Counted from the first letter of the stretch, positions 1-8,295 are shown. The stretch: DNA of 12,375 bases from Actinomycetota bacterium (GCA_016932375.1 JAFGDA010000209.1:1-12375), one strand, 5' to 3'. Made by a program: numbers and translations. The notes: a model not told the origin generated them from the letters alone.

Positions 1-252
1 CTCCAGGCAAAAAGCATTGGTTATTCTGAAATGGTAAACAGGTCCGTAAACGCAACACTGTCAAGGTCAATAAACACTTCATTAACAACTCTTATGCCCG
101 TTATACTTCTTTTAATACTCGGGACAACTGCCCTTAAGGACTTTGCCCTTGCCCTTACAGTGGGAATAGTATCCGGGACATATTCTTCCATATTTATTGC
201 AAGTCCGCTGCTGGTATCCTGGAACAACAGGTTTGCGCATTATAAAAAGTGA
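1..252 (+). CDS. secF: Protein translocase subunit SecF, C-terminal end (partial)
   Basis: Only the last 83 codons are present; the frame is open from base 1 and ends at TGA 250-252. SecF works with SecD in the inner membrane, using the proton motive force to help SecYEG complete protein export. The visible part carries the conserved SecF stretch VNRSVNATLSRSINTSLTTL, followed by two hydrophobic segments (LMPVILLLILG and FALALTVGIVSGTYSSIFIA) that match the last two membrane spans of the family. A short basic tail, NRFAHYKK, follows. Whether the upstream part is a separate secD or a fused SecDF cannot be seen. recJ begins 4 bases after the stop, so the two are almost certainly cotranscribed. 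The secF-recJ neighbourhood is common in Gram-positive lineages. Confidence 0.93.
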   Translation, partial: LQAKSIGYSEMVNRSVNATLSRSINTSLTTLMPVILLLILGTTALKDFALALTVGIVSGTYSSIFIASPLLVSWNNRFAHYKK

Positions 253-256
253 AAAA

Positions 257-1996
257 ATGGATCTTCCTGAAAACTGGAAATGCAGAAACGGCGGAATAAA
301 TAATAACATTGAAGTTGCCGGTAATTCCTATTCTCCCCTTTTTTTAAAAATAATGGCCGGCAGGGGAATGAAATCTGATGGAGATATAAAAAATTTCCTG
401 AATCCTTCACCCGGGTTGCTTCATGACCCCTTCCTTCTTAAAAATCTTGATAGAGCTGTATCCGTACTAAAAAAGGTGATAGAAAAAGGGGAAAATATAA
501 TAATTTTCGGGGACTACGATGCGGACGGCATAATAAGCAGTGCAATTATCTATAATTTTTTAAAAACATTGGGAACCGGTGTCGATTCATACATACCGGA
601 CCGTTTTGAAGAAGGCTATGATATAAATATAGATTTTGCACGGGAAGTTATAGAAAAAGGGAGATACGGCCTTATAATCTGTGTGGACTGCGGTACCAAC
701 AGTTTTGGGGTAAGGGATTTTTTAAAAGAAAACCCGGACAGCCCTCCTGTAATAGTATGCGACCACCACAATCCTTCAGGAAAACCGGAAGATTACAGTG
801 GCAGTTTTGACAATTATATAATAATAAATCCGAGGCTTCCCGGATGTCCATACCCGTTCAAAGAATTAAGCGGGGCCGGTGTAACCTTTAAATTCATAGT
901 TGGTACACTGAGGTCCCTTGATGATAAATACAGGAAGTTATTCAAAAAGAACTACCTTAATTCAATACTTGATCTTGTTGCCGTATCCACAATCGCAGAT
1001 GTGATGCCACTTACCGGGGAAAACAGGGTAATAGTAAAGAAGGGTCTTGAAATACTTGGGCACACAGAAAATGCCGGGATGAAAGAACTTGTTTCCGCTT
1101 CCCTGAAAAACAGGAGGAATGTAAATGAATATGATATCGGTTATATTATTGCACCAAGGCTAAATGCGGCGGGCAGGATAAAAAATGCATGCGACAGTTT
1201 CAATCTTTTAAGGACGGATATTAGTGATAAGATGCCACTTATTGGAAGACTTGAAAATTTTAACAGCCAGAGACAGAAGATACAAAAAGAAATATATGAT
1301 GAAATCAATACAGCGTTTGACCTTGATGATATTGCACGGAATCAGAAATTTTTTATTGCGAGTTCAGGGAATTGGAATGAAGGTGTACTTGGGATTGTGG
1401 CTTCAGAGATTGTAAGGAATTATAATATACCCGCAATACTTTTTAGCGATAAAGGTAAAATCCTGAAAGGTTCTGGAAGGAGTACAGAAAAATTTGACCT
1501 GCATTACAACATTTCCTGCCTGAAGAATCTTTTCATAAGCTATGGAGGACATGAGAAGGCATGCGGCATTAAAATGGAAAAGGGTAAATACGATGAATTT
1601 TGCCGCAGGATTAAAGATATTGCAATGGATAAAATACCTGACAGCGATCTGCTGCAGCAGCATTTCTATGATGTCCGTGCAGGTTTTGATGAAATAAATT
1701 ACAGTTTAATAAGGGAGATAGAGCAGATGAAACCGTTCGGTATTGGAAACCCAGGGCCGGTTGTCCTCTCGAGGAACTGTTTTATTGAAAAAATGGATTT
1801 TTTAAAAGACGGAAAATATGTAAGGCTGCAACTGAAAAATTCAGGAATTACGCTTGACGGCATTATATTCAGGGTTAAAAAAAGCCAGAAAGAGATTCTT
1901 TTTAGCAAAAAAAGCGTTGATGTTATTTTCAGCCCCGAAGAAAATTGCTGGAGGGACTTAAGTTCCATACAGCTAAAAATATTGGACATATTTTAG
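257..1996 (+). CDS. recJ: Single-stranded-DNA-specific 5'-3' exonuclease RecJ
   Basis: The 579-residue protein is close in length to E. coli RecJ (577). RecJ degrades single-stranded DNA 5' to 3' with divalent metal ions in recombination, mismatch repair and base-excision repair. The DHH phosphoesterase motifs are intact: DYDADG at 86-91, VDCG at 143-146, CDHH at 168-171 and SGAG at 205-208. The DHHA1 part follows with APRLNAAGRI (299-308), GVLGIVASEI (376-385), GSGRS (405-409) and SYGGHEKACG (428-437). The C-terminal OB-like region has PFGIGNP at 493-499. I chose ATG 257 because it lies 4 bases after the secF stop and begins close to the usual RecJ N-terminus. An in-frame ATG at 197 would add 20 residues read from inside secF. 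No good Shine-Dalgarno sequence precedes 257, so translational coupling to secF is likely. An apt gene often follows recJ in related clusters but is absent here. Confidence 0.96.
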   Translation: MDLPENWKCRNGGINNNIEVAGNSYSPLFLKIMAGRGMKSDGDIKNFLNPSPGLLHDPFLLKNLDRAVSVLKKVIEKGENIIIFGDYDADGIISSAIIYNFLKTLGTGVDSYIPDRFEEGYDINIDFAREVIEKGRYGLIICVDCGTNSFGVRDFLKENPDSPPVIVCDHHNPSGKPEDYSGSFDNYIIINPRLPGCPYPFKELSGAGVTFKFIVGTLRSLDDKYRKLFKKNYLNSILDLVAVSTIADVMPLTGENRVIVKKGLEILGHTENAGMKELVSASLKNRRNVNEYDIGYIIAPRLNAAGRIKNACDSFNLLRTDISDKMPLIGRLENFNSQRQKIQKEIYDEINTAFDLDDIARNQKFFIASSGNWNEGVLGIVASEIVRNYNIPAILFSDKGKILKGSGRSTEKFDLHYNISCLKNLFISYGGHEKACGIKMEKGKYDEFCRRIKDIAMDKIPDSDLLQQHFYDVRAGFDEINYSLIREIEQMKPFGIGNPGPVVLSRNCFIEKMDFLKDGKYVRLQLKNSGITLDGIIFRVKKSQKEILFSKKSVDVIFSPEENCWRDLSSIQLKILDIF

Positions 1997-2014
1997 GGAA
2001 TTTAAAAAATGGTC

Positions 2015-2020
2015 TATAAT
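2015..2020 (+). promoter_or_regulatory. Possible -10 element ahead of rel
   Basis: A perfect TATAAT lies in the 61-base recJ-rel gap, 37 bases before the rel start. A 17-base spacer places TTTAGG (1992-1997) at the -35 position, which matches TTGACA poorly, so this is a weak candidate. A perfect hexamer is not rare by chance in A+T-rich DNA. If real, it would let rel and the synthetase genes be transcribed independently of secF-recJ. Confidence 0.25.
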
Positions 2021-2057
2021 AATAGTCAACTTTAAAAAGCATGATAAACATTTAAAA

Positions 2058-4265
2058 ATGGATGCAGATATCCAGGATAAAATAAAAAACATTGATTCGG
2101 ATGAAATTTTTAAAGACCTCCTGAAAACCATAGAGGTTTATAATCCCGGTATGGACAGGGACCTTTTAACAAAAGCATACCAGGCCTCGAAACAGTATCA
2201 TAAGAACCAGACCAGGAAATCTGGAGAGCCATTTGTTGTACATCCTCTTGAAGTGGCTAAAATACTTGCAGGGATAGAGCTTGACCAGACTTCCATAGTG
2301 GCTGCATTACTGCATGACGTAGTTGAAGATACGGATTATAGCCTCGAAGAAATAAAAAAACAGTTCGGTACCACAATTGCAAACATAATAAATGGTGTTA
2401 CAAAACTTGATAAGCTGGTATTCAACACAAGGGAAGAGCAGCAGGTTAGCAATATAAGGAAGATGATAATAGCAATGTCGCAGGATGTAAGGATCATCCT
2501 TGTGAAGCTTGCAGACAGGCTCCATAATATGAGGACGCTTTATCCAATGGATAAGGAAAAAAGGAAGGCCATATCAAGGGAGACTCTTGAAATATATGCG
2601 CCTATTGCCCACAGGCTTGGAATATACCATGTTAAATCCGAACTTGAGGATTTAAGTTTCATATACCTGCACCCGAAGGAATACGAGAAGATAAAGCAGA
2701 TGATAAAGGAAAGGTTGAAAGAAGGCGCCTCCCTTGTAGATGAAACGATAAAAATAGTGCAGGAAAAACTAAAGGAAGTAAATATACCCGCGGATATAAG
2801 TGGAAGGGTAAAATCCTACTACAGTATTTATAACAAAATAACGGTACAGAACAGGAAATTTGAAGATATATATGATATTAATGCTATCAGGATACTTGTC
2901 GATGATGTCAAAAGCTGTTATGCGGTGCTCGGAATAATACACTCATTATGGAAGCCGGTGCCCGGAAGATTCAAGGACTTCATTGCAAACCCCAAGTTTA
3001 ATATGTATCAGTCTCTTCATACTACTGTCATAGGATTAAAAGGCAAGCCAATGGAAATACAGATAAGGACTTTTGAAATGCACAAAGTCGCCGAGTATGG
3101 CATAGCATCCCACTTCGGCTACAAGGAAGGAAGTAAAAAACTCAGTGAATTTGATAAAAGAGTTGCATGGATAAGGCAGATACTTGACTGGCAGAAAGAA
3201 TTAAAAGACCCGCAGGAATATATGGAATCACTGAAACTCGACCTTTTTGAAGAGGAGGTATTTGTTTTTACCCCGAAAGGGAGGGTAATAAATCTTCCGA
3301 GGGGTGCCACCCCGATTGATTTTGCTTATGTTATCCATACCGACATTGGGCATAATGCAATAGGGGCAAAGATAAACGGTTCCATGGTCCCTATTGAAAG
3401 CGTGCTGGAAAATGGGGATATTGTTCAAATAATAGTTTCCAGGTCACCAAAAGGTCCAAGCAGGGACTGGCTTAATGTTGTAAAGACTTCGAGGGCAAGG
3501 AACAAGATAAGACAGTGGTTTTCAAAAGAGCAGAGGCAGGAGACATATAATGTAGGACGCGAGATAATGCTTAAGCTCCTCAGGAAAAACGGGCTATCCT
3601 TTAAGAGTGTTTCCACTGACATATTCGAAGAAGTAGCCGGGGATATGAATTTTGACAGTTCGGAAAACCTTTTCAGGAGTCTTGGTTCCCATAAGGTCTC
3701 GGCGCACCAGATCCTTACAAAAGTGGTAAAGAAGTTGAACCAGTCCGAAGAAAAACCCGAAATGACTGTTGAAGATATTTACAGAAAGGCAGAAGAAAAA
3801 AAGGAAGGTACGGGTATAAAGGTAAAAGGTATGGACCAGGTCCTTACCACCATAGCAAGGTGCTGCAATCCCGTACCGGGTGATGAGATAATCGGGTATA
3901 TTACCAGGGGGAAGGGTATATCAGTCCACAGGAAGGATTGTACAAATATCAATACCCTGATGGGAAGTGACAAACAGAGATTTATTGAAGTGGGCTGGGA
4001 TAAAAAAGCTCCATCAAAATTCAACGCAGAGATACAAATTGAAGCACTTGACAGGACCAAGCTGCTAAGGGATATAACCAATGTCATAGGTGAATATGAT
4101 CTTAATATTTTAAGGGCAAATACATTCAGTACAGATAAAAGCGGCCATATAAAATTCAGGTTCCTGATAGAAATAAATAATAAATACATATTGAAAGACC
4201 TGATTAACAATATAAGGCAGGTAGACTCCGTTTATGACGCATTCAGGATCCTGCCAGGAAAGTAA
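2058..4265 (+). CDS. rel: Bifunctional (p)ppGpp synthetase/hydrolase Rel (RelA/SpoT family)
   Basis: The 735-residue cytoplasmic protein has the full long-Rel architecture. Rel makes (p)ppGpp from ATP and GTP/GDP on ribosomes stalled with uncharged tRNA, and hydrolyses it when starvation ends. The N-terminal HD hydrolase domain (about 40-190) has HP at 62-63 and HDVVED at 86-91, so hydrolase activity is expected. The synthetase domain (about 245-360) has GRVKSYYS from 249, PGRFKDFIANPKFNMYQSLH at 302-321 and EIQIRT at 333-338. The RFKD at 304-307 fits the RxKD signature of bifunctional enzymes rather than the acidic motif of synthetase-only RelA. A TGS domain (about 400-460), the conserved-cysteine region ARCCNPVPGD (600-609) and a C-terminal ACT domain (about 655-735) complete the regulatory half. 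ATG 2058 has an A-rich rather than purine-rich upstream region. The gene sits with three tRNA synthetases, matching its role of sensing tRNA charging. Confidence 0.97.
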   Translation: MDADIQDKIKNIDSDEIFKDLLKTIEVYNPGMDRDLLTKAYQASKQYHKNQTRKSGEPFVVHPLEVAKILAGIELDQTSIVAALLHDVVEDTDYSLEEIKKQFGTTIANIINGVTKLDKLVFNTREEQQVSNIRKMIIAMSQDVRIILVKLADRLHNMRTLYPMDKEKRKAISRETLEIYAPIAHRLGIYHVKSELEDLSFIYLHPKEYEKIKQMIKERLKEGASLVDETIKIVQEKLKEVNIPADISGRVKSYYSIYNKITVQNRKFEDIYDINAIRILVDDVKSCYAVLGIIHSLWKPVPGRFKDFIANPKFNMYQSLHTTVIGLKGKPMEIQIRTFEMHKVAEYGIASHFGYKEGSKKLSEFDKRVAWIRQILDWQKELKDPQEYMESLKLDLFEEEVFVFTPKGRVINLPRGATPIDFAYVIHTDIGHNAIGAKINGSMVPIESVLENGDIVQIIVSRSPKGPSRDWLNVVKTSRARNKIRQWFSKEQRQETYNVGREIMLKLLRKNGLSFKSVSTDIFEEVAGDMNFDSSENLFRSLGSHKVSAHQILTKVVKKLNQSEEKPEMTVEDIYRKAEEKKEGTGIKVKGMDQVLTTIARCCNPVPGDEIIGYITRGKGISVHRKDCTNINTLMGSDKQRFIEVGWDKKAPSKFNAEIQIEALDRTKLLRDITNVIGEYDLNILRANTFSTDKSGHIKFRFLIEINNKYILKDLINNIRQVDSVYDAFRILPGK

Positions 4266-4268
4266 GGG
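4264..4268 (+). promoter_or_regulatory. Ribosome binding site supporting the TTG start at 4275
   Basis: AAGGG overlaps the rel stop codon and ends 6 bases before TTG 4275. It supports that codon as the start, since no in-frame ATG or GTG lies between the rel stop and it. Confidence 0.6.
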
Positions 4269-4274
4269 TATTAA

Positions 4275-4895
4275 TTGAAGGTTGAAAAGCTAACCTTAGG
4301 GTTTTTCCAGGTGAACTGTTATATAGTTTTGGCTGATGATAGCAACTTCATTATAGATCCCGGTGCTGAAGCTACCCGTATAAGGTTATATCTTGAAAAA
4401 AATGGTATAAAACCTGATTTTATACTTAATACCCATGGGCACTATGACCATATCGGGGCAGTACCGGTTATTGCGGATCTGTATGGCATAAATTTTTTCA
4501 TACATCCTTACGAAGAAGCCATTATCACTGATCCGCTTAAAAATTGTTCTTCTTTTTTTGGTGAATATAATCTATCATTAAAAACTTACAATCTCATAGA
4601 TGATAACGATATTAAGCGATTTAAAAAAATTGGACTTGAAATATTTAATACTCCCGGGCATACTCCGGGAAGCATTATTATAAAAGCAGGAAATTTCCTG
4701 TTTACCGGGGATCTTTTATTCAGGGGGTCAATAGGCAGGACCGACCTGCCTGGCGGAAGTGCTTCCGATATCAGGAAATCCCTTGAATTTTTGAAAGAAT
4801 TTGACAGGGAACTTGTAGTTTACCCGGGACATGGACCTGAAAGCAGCCTTGGATATGAGATTGAAACAAATTGTTATTTAAATGGTAATTTTTAA
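4275..4895 (+). CDS. Metallo-beta-lactamase-fold hydrolase, glyoxalase II-like (YcbL/YqgX type)
   Basis: The 206-residue protein is a complete small metallo-beta-lactamase-fold hydrolase. The metal ligands are all visible: HGHYDH at 54-59 (His54, His56, Asp58, His59), PGHT with His129, TGD with Asp146 and PGHGP with His186. The signature GRTDLPGGS follows the third ligand region, which places it in the short glyoxalase II-like group. These enzymes hydrolyse thioesters such as S-lactoylglutathione or related compounds, but the true substrate of this clade is not established. It lacks the C-terminal extension used for glutathione binding in classical glyoxalase II. A homologue sits between rel and hisS in Actinobacteria. 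The start is TTG, 9 bases after rel. In many Firmicutes a dtd gene lies beside rel; there is none here. Confidence 0.92.
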   Translation: MKVEKLTLGFFQVNCYIVLADDSNFIIDPGAEATRIRLYLEKNGIKPDFILNTHGHYDHIGAVPVIADLYGINFFIHPYEEAIITDPLKNCSSFFGEYNLSLKTYNLIDDNDIKRFKKIGLEIFNTPGHTPGSIIIKAGNFLFTGDLLFRGSIGRTDLPGGSASDIRKSLEFLKEFDRELVVYPGHGPESSLGYEIETNCYLNGNF

Positions 4896-4896
4896 A

Positions 4897-4903
4897 AGGA
4901 TGG
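4897..4903 (+). promoter_or_regulatory. Ribosome binding site for the TTG start of hisS
   Basis: AGGATGG lies just after the stop of the hydrolase gene and 7 bases before TTG 4911. The ATG inside this motif (4900) opens a frame that stops after four codons, so it cannot be the hisS start. Confidence 0.55.
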
Positions 4904-4910
4904 TAATAAA

Positions 4911-6191
4911 TTGAAGCTCAATTCACCAAGGGGGACTGCGGATATTTATGGTGAAGATATAAAATACAGGGATTTCATTACAGGGTGCGCACGAAAGCTT
5001 TTCCATACTTTCGGCTACAACGAGATAATAACTCCTGCATTTGAGCATACAGAGCTATTCAGCAGGGGAATTGGGGAAGGGACCGATATAGTCCAGAAAG
5101 AGATGTATACTTTCAGGGACAGGAAGGGAAGGTCCCTTACACTCAGGCCGGAAGGTACTGCACCGGTAGTAAGGGCAATTTTAGAGAAAAACCTTCTTTC
5201 CCAAAAAGTTCCATTAAAGCTGTTTTACATAGGCAACATGTTCAGGTATGAAAGACCCCAGAAGGGCAGGATGAGGGAGTTCTGGCAGGTTGGAGTAGAA
5301 TCTTCCGGTCCGGATAACCCCCTTATGGATGCTGAAGTCATATGGCTTTTGAACCTTTTTTTTAACAATCTCGGGTTCAGGGACCTGAATCTCTTAGTGA
5401 ACTCTATGGGGTGCCCTGATTGCAGAATGGATTATGTGGTTTATCTAAAAGAATATCTAAAAGGAAACCTTCCGGGGCTTTGCGCTGAATGCAGGTCAAG
5501 GTATGAAAAAAACCCGTTAAGGATATTTGATTGTAAAGTGCCGGAATGTAAAAAAATTATGGAAGATGCTCCAAAAATAGGCGGCTATCTTTGCGGAACG
5601 TGCAGGGAGCACTTTTTAAAAGTGCAGGGATACCTGAATGAACTTGGTATAGATTACCGGATAAAACATAACCTCGTGCGTGGTTTTGATTACTACACAA
5701 GGACCGTATTTGAGGTGGTTTCCGGAAAACTTGAAAGTGCCCAGAATGCCCTTGGAGGTGGAGGAAGATATGATAACCTTATAAGCCAGTTTGGGGGTCC
5801 GGATACCCCCGCCATTGGATTTGCCGTGGGGATAGACAGGACGGCAATGCTTATGAAACAGTCAGGGATAGGATATAAAGATCCTTTAAAGGGACCACGT
5901 TTTTATATGGTCAGCCTGGATGAAGGTTCATATGATTATGCATTGAAGATACTCAGGGTTTTAAGGGAAACAGGCGCTGCAAGCGACATTAATTATACGG
6001 TCAGGAGCATTAAAACGGAACTTAAGAATGCTTTAAGGAACGGTTATGACTATATGATTATAATCGGGGAAAATGAAGCGGCTGACAGAACCGTTACATT
6101 AAAAAGCCTGGATACACATAAACAATCAATAATGAAATTTGAAGATTTTAATGATGAAATACTAAAAATAACAGGAAATGGGAGAAGCTGA
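4911..6191 (+). CDS. hisS: Histidyl-tRNA synthetase (HisRS)
   Basis: The 426-residue class II synthetase charges tRNA-His with histidine in the cytoplasm, as a homodimer in this family. The N-terminal SPRGTADIYGED matches the family start. Motif 2 is FRYERPQKGRMREFWQVGVE at 111-130. The histidine-specific loop LVRGFDYYTRTVFE spans 255-268, and motif 3 contains GFAVGIDR at 303-310. The C-terminal anticodon-binding domain covers about 327-420. The insertion between motif 2 and the histidine loop has paired cysteines (168/171, 191/194, 208/213, 228/231), a pattern seen in many Gram-positive HisRS enzymes and suggestive of metal binding. The start is TTG, supported by AGGATGG upstream; no ATG lies near the conserved N-terminus. 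aspS follows after a single base, so the pair is translationally coupled, as in many bacteria. Confidence 0.97.
   Translation: MKLNSPRGTADIYGEDIKYRDFITGCARKLFHTFGYNEIITPAFEHTELFSRGIGEGTDIVQKEMYTFRDRKGRSLTLRPEGTAPVVRAILEKNLLSQKVPLKLFYIGNMFRYERPQKGRMREFWQVGVESSGPDNPLMDAEVIWLLNLFFNNLGFRDLNLLVNSMGCPDCRMDYVVYLKEYLKGNLPGLCAECRSRYEKNPLRIFDCKVPECKKIMEDAPKIGGYLCGTCREHFLKVQGYLNELGIDYRIKHNLVRGFDYYTRTVFEVVSGKLESAQNALGGGGRYDNLISQFGGPDTPAIGFAVGIDRTAMLMKQSGIGYKDPLKGPRFYMVSLDEGSYDYALKILRVLRETGAASDINYTVRSIKTELKNALRNGYDYMIIIGENEAADRTVTLKSLDTHKQSIMKFEDFNDEILKITGNGRS
6180..6184 (+). promoter_or_regulatory. Ribosome binding site deciding the aspS start at 6193
   Basis: GGGAG lies inside the last codons of hisS, 8 bases before ATG 6193. 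The alternative in-frame ATG at 6178 would overlap this motif and has no comparable site at a suitable distance, so 6193 is preferred. Confidence 0.7.
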
Positions 6192-6192
6192 C

Positions 6193-7983
6193 ATGGATTT
6201 TTCCAGTTATGTTACCAGTTTCAGGTCCAATCTCTGCGGTGAGCCAGACAACTCGTTAATCGGGCAGGAAGTGAAATTATGTGGATGGGTTAACAAGAGA
6301 AGGGATCATGGAAAACTAATATTTATAGACCTGCGTGATTTTTCAGGGATAGTACAGCTCGTATTTGATTCAAAGACCTCAGTCCATTCATATAAACTGG
6401 CTAAAACCATAAGGAATGAGTATGTGATAACAGTAACAGGTGTAATAAGGAAGAGGTCGGTTGAGACCATTAATACTTCAATACCTACAGGGGAAGTTGA
6501 AGTAGCGGTAATGGATATGGTGATATTCAGCAAATCCAAAACACCTCCTTTTATGCTGGACCATAGGGACAGTGTGGAAGAAAACACCAGGTTAAAATAC
6601 CGCTATATTGACCTGAGAAGTGACCAGATGCAGGAAAACCTCCGGATGAGGCACCGCATCACGCAGACTGTAAGGAAATATTTTGATTCCAAGGGATTTG
6701 TAGAGATAGAGACACCCATACTTGCAAAAAGTACCCCAGAAGGAGCAAGGGATTTCCTGGTTCCATCCCGGATAAACAGGGGGAAATTCTATGCACTTCC
6801 GCAATCGCCACAGCTATTCAAGCAGATACTGATGTTTTCAGGCTTTGACAGGGTGTATCAGGTAGCAAGATGCTTCAGGGATGAGGACCTCAGGGCTGAC
6901 AGGCAGCCGGAATTTACACAGATAGACCTTGAAATGTCCTTTGTCAGCGTGGAAGATGTAATTAATGTAATAGAGGGAATGTTTAAGGATATATTCAGTC
7001 ATGTAACCGGTAAAGAATTAAACATACCTTTTAAAAGAATCACATGGCAGGAAAGCATGGAAAATTACGGTAGCGACAAACCTGATCTCAGGTACGGGCT
7101 GAACATCAGGGATATTTCCCATATATTCAAGAAAAGCGGTTTCAGGGTATTCAGCAGTGTCCTTGAAAGGGGCGGATGTATCAAAAGCATTATAGTTAAA
7201 GATTCTAAAAGGTTCTCAAGAAAAGACCTTGATAACATGGTCGGGATTGCAAAGGGAAGCGGAGCCGCCGGACTGGTATGGATAAAACTGGACCAGGATA
7301 TGAAATTCCAATCGCCTGTTGCAAAGTTCCTTTCAGACGACGAGATAAAAGTTTTAACTGAAACTTTAAACCTTGAAGCGGGTGACCTTGTGCTGATAGT
7401 AGCGGATGATTTTTTAATTTCCTGCCAGGCCCTTGGGGTACTCAGGACACATATAGCTGATAAATCAGGGCTCATTAAAGACGGGGAATTTAATTTTGTA
7501 TGGGTGTATGAATTCCCACTCTTTGAATTGGGCAGTGAAGAAGGAAAAATCACTCCCATGCACCACCCCTTTACAAGGCCCGATAACGAAACCCTGGAAT
7601 ATATTGATAACGATCCCCTTAAGGTAAAGTCACAGGCTTATGATATCATATTGAATGGACAGGAAATAGGCGGAGGTTCCATCAGGATAAACGATATGAA
7701 ACTGCAGAAAAAAATATTTTCACTGCTGGAACTCAGTGAAGAAAAGATAGAAGAGAATTTTGGATTTTTCATAAAGGCAATGGAATATGGCATTCCTCCA
7801 CACGGAGGGATAGCCCTTGGCATGGACAGGCTTACAATGATTTTACTGAATTTGAAGAGCATAAGGGAAGTCATAGCATTTCCCAAGACACAATCGGCTG
7901 TATCACTCCTTTCAGGATCACCATCAGGGGTATCTGAAAAACAGCTGCGTGAAGCAAATATCAGGCTGGTAGATGATATGTGA
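6193..7983 (+). CDS. aspS: Aspartyl-tRNA synthetase (AspRS), possibly non-discriminating
   Basis: The 596-residue protein matches the bacterial AspRS type (E. coli 590). Order of parts: an N-terminal OB anticodon-binding domain (about 25-115); the catalytic core with ARDFLVPSR from 185 and motif 2 CFRDEDLRADRQPEFTQID (227-245); the bacterial GAD insertion (about 310-425); then GQEIGGGSIRI and motif 3 GIALGMDR (539-546). It activates aspartate and charges tRNA-Asp. In the anticodon loop region it reads RRDHGKL with His39, where discriminating E. coli AspRS has Leu30. In characterised bacteria a His here goes with enzymes that also charge tRNA-Asn with Asp for later amidation by GatCAB. The second marker position is Glu91 by hand alignment, where non-discriminating enzymes usually have Gly and E. 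coli has Lys, so the call is open. The last gene of the packed unit before the 608-base gap. Confidence 0.97.
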   Translation: MDFSSYVTSFRSNLCGEPDNSLIGQEVKLCGWVNKRRDHGKLIFIDLRDFSGIVQLVFDSKTSVHSYKLAKTIRNEYVITVTGVIRKRSVETINTSIPTGEVEVAVMDMVIFSKSKTPPFMLDHRDSVEENTRLKYRYIDLRSDQMQENLRMRHRITQTVRKYFDSKGFVEIETPILAKSTPEGARDFLVPSRINRGKFYALPQSPQLFKQILMFSGFDRVYQVARCFRDEDLRADRQPEFTQIDLEMSFVSVEDVINVIEGMFKDIFSHVTGKELNIPFKRITWQESMENYGSDKPDLRYGLNIRDISHIFKKSGFRVFSSVLERGGCIKSIIVKDSKRFSRKDLDNMVGIAKGSGAAGLVWIKLDQDMKFQSPVAKFLSDDEIKVLTETLNLEAGDLVLIVADDFLISCQALGVLRTHIADKSGLIKDGEFNFVWVYEFPLFELGSEEGKITPMHHPFTRPDNETLEYIDNDPLKVKSQAYDIILNGQEIGGGSIRINDMKLQKKIFSLLELSEEKIEENFGFFIKAMEYGIPPHGGIALGMDRLTMILLNLKSIREVIAFPKTQSAVSLLSGSPSGVSEKQLREANIRLVDDM

Positions 7984-8028
7984 CAGTCACGGGATATGGG
8001 GATTGTAAAAAATAAAAGCAGCATAATA

Positions 8029-8156
8029 ATTACGGTAATTTCATATTGCAGCCAATGAAAATGAAAATATGGTACCGGGGATCCAAATTTCAGCTTTATT
8101 GAATAAACAATACAATTATGATAACATCATGCCGGGTACTCTGTTTATACCGTAAT
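8029..8156. repeat. Palindrome ATTACGGTAAT and a 9-base inverted copy of its core
   Basis: Bases 8029-8039 read ATTAC-G-GTAAT, an 11-base palindrome about a central base. The first nine bases (8029-8037) recur as a perfect inverted copy, TACCGTAAT, at 8148-8156, 110 bases away. A shorter core, ACCGTAA, appears at 8399-8405. The sequence match is directly visible. A role as an operator or as inverted ends of a small element is inference, and no target duplication flanks the pair. Confidence 0.45.
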
Positions 8157-8189
8157 CCAAGTTAATTTTTGTGCCAACAAAATTACATT

Positions 8190-8295
8190 GGAAGCTCCGA
8201 CTTTGGCTGCCGCGTAAATGCCCTGATTTTTGACGGGACTTACAATAAGCAACCGGAGGGCATCCACCTGCGAGGGCAGGGCGCAAAAGACTTCC
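8190..8295 (+). ncRNA. Candidate structured RNA (unassigned)
   Basis: Complementary segments nest within about 106 bases. The outer pair is GGAAG (8190-8194) with CTTCC (8291-8295). Inside are ATGCCCT (8218-8224) with AGGGCAT (8257-8263), CTTA (8239-8242) with TAAG (8246-8249), and CCTGC (8267-8271) with GCAGG (8276-8280) around a GAGG loop. Bases 8251-8280 hold 21 G or C of 30, well above the surroundings. G+C-rich islands in A+T-rich genomes are often structured RNAs. I could not match it to tmRNA, SRP RNA, RNase P RNA, a T-box or a riboswitch class I know. The strand is undetermined; + is assumed because alaS follows. Chance pairing is a real alternative. Confidence 0.22.

Noticed and set aside
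197..256. A longer RecJ starting at ATG 197.
   Set aside because: The extra 20 residues are the end of secF read in another frame and do not resemble a RecJ N-terminus; ATG 257 fits better.
7638..8024. Long open frames on the minus strand opposite aspS, rel and alaS (for example 7638-8024, 7065-7559, 3779-4210).
   Set aside because: They lie antisense to strongly conserved enzymes and show no motifs of their own; they follow from codon bias on the + strand.
8066..8080. TGGTACCGGG resembles the T-box sequence (GGTGGNACCGCG) of a T-box riboswitch.
   Set aside because: Only about 8 bases match, the space after aspS is too short for a T-box leader, and no specifier loop or terminator follows.
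8071..8084. GGTACCGGGGATCC looks like a cloning-vector polylinker (KpnI-SmaI-BamHI).
   Set aside because: It lacks one C compared with the pUC polylinker and neither flank continues the vector sequence, so it is most likely coincidence.
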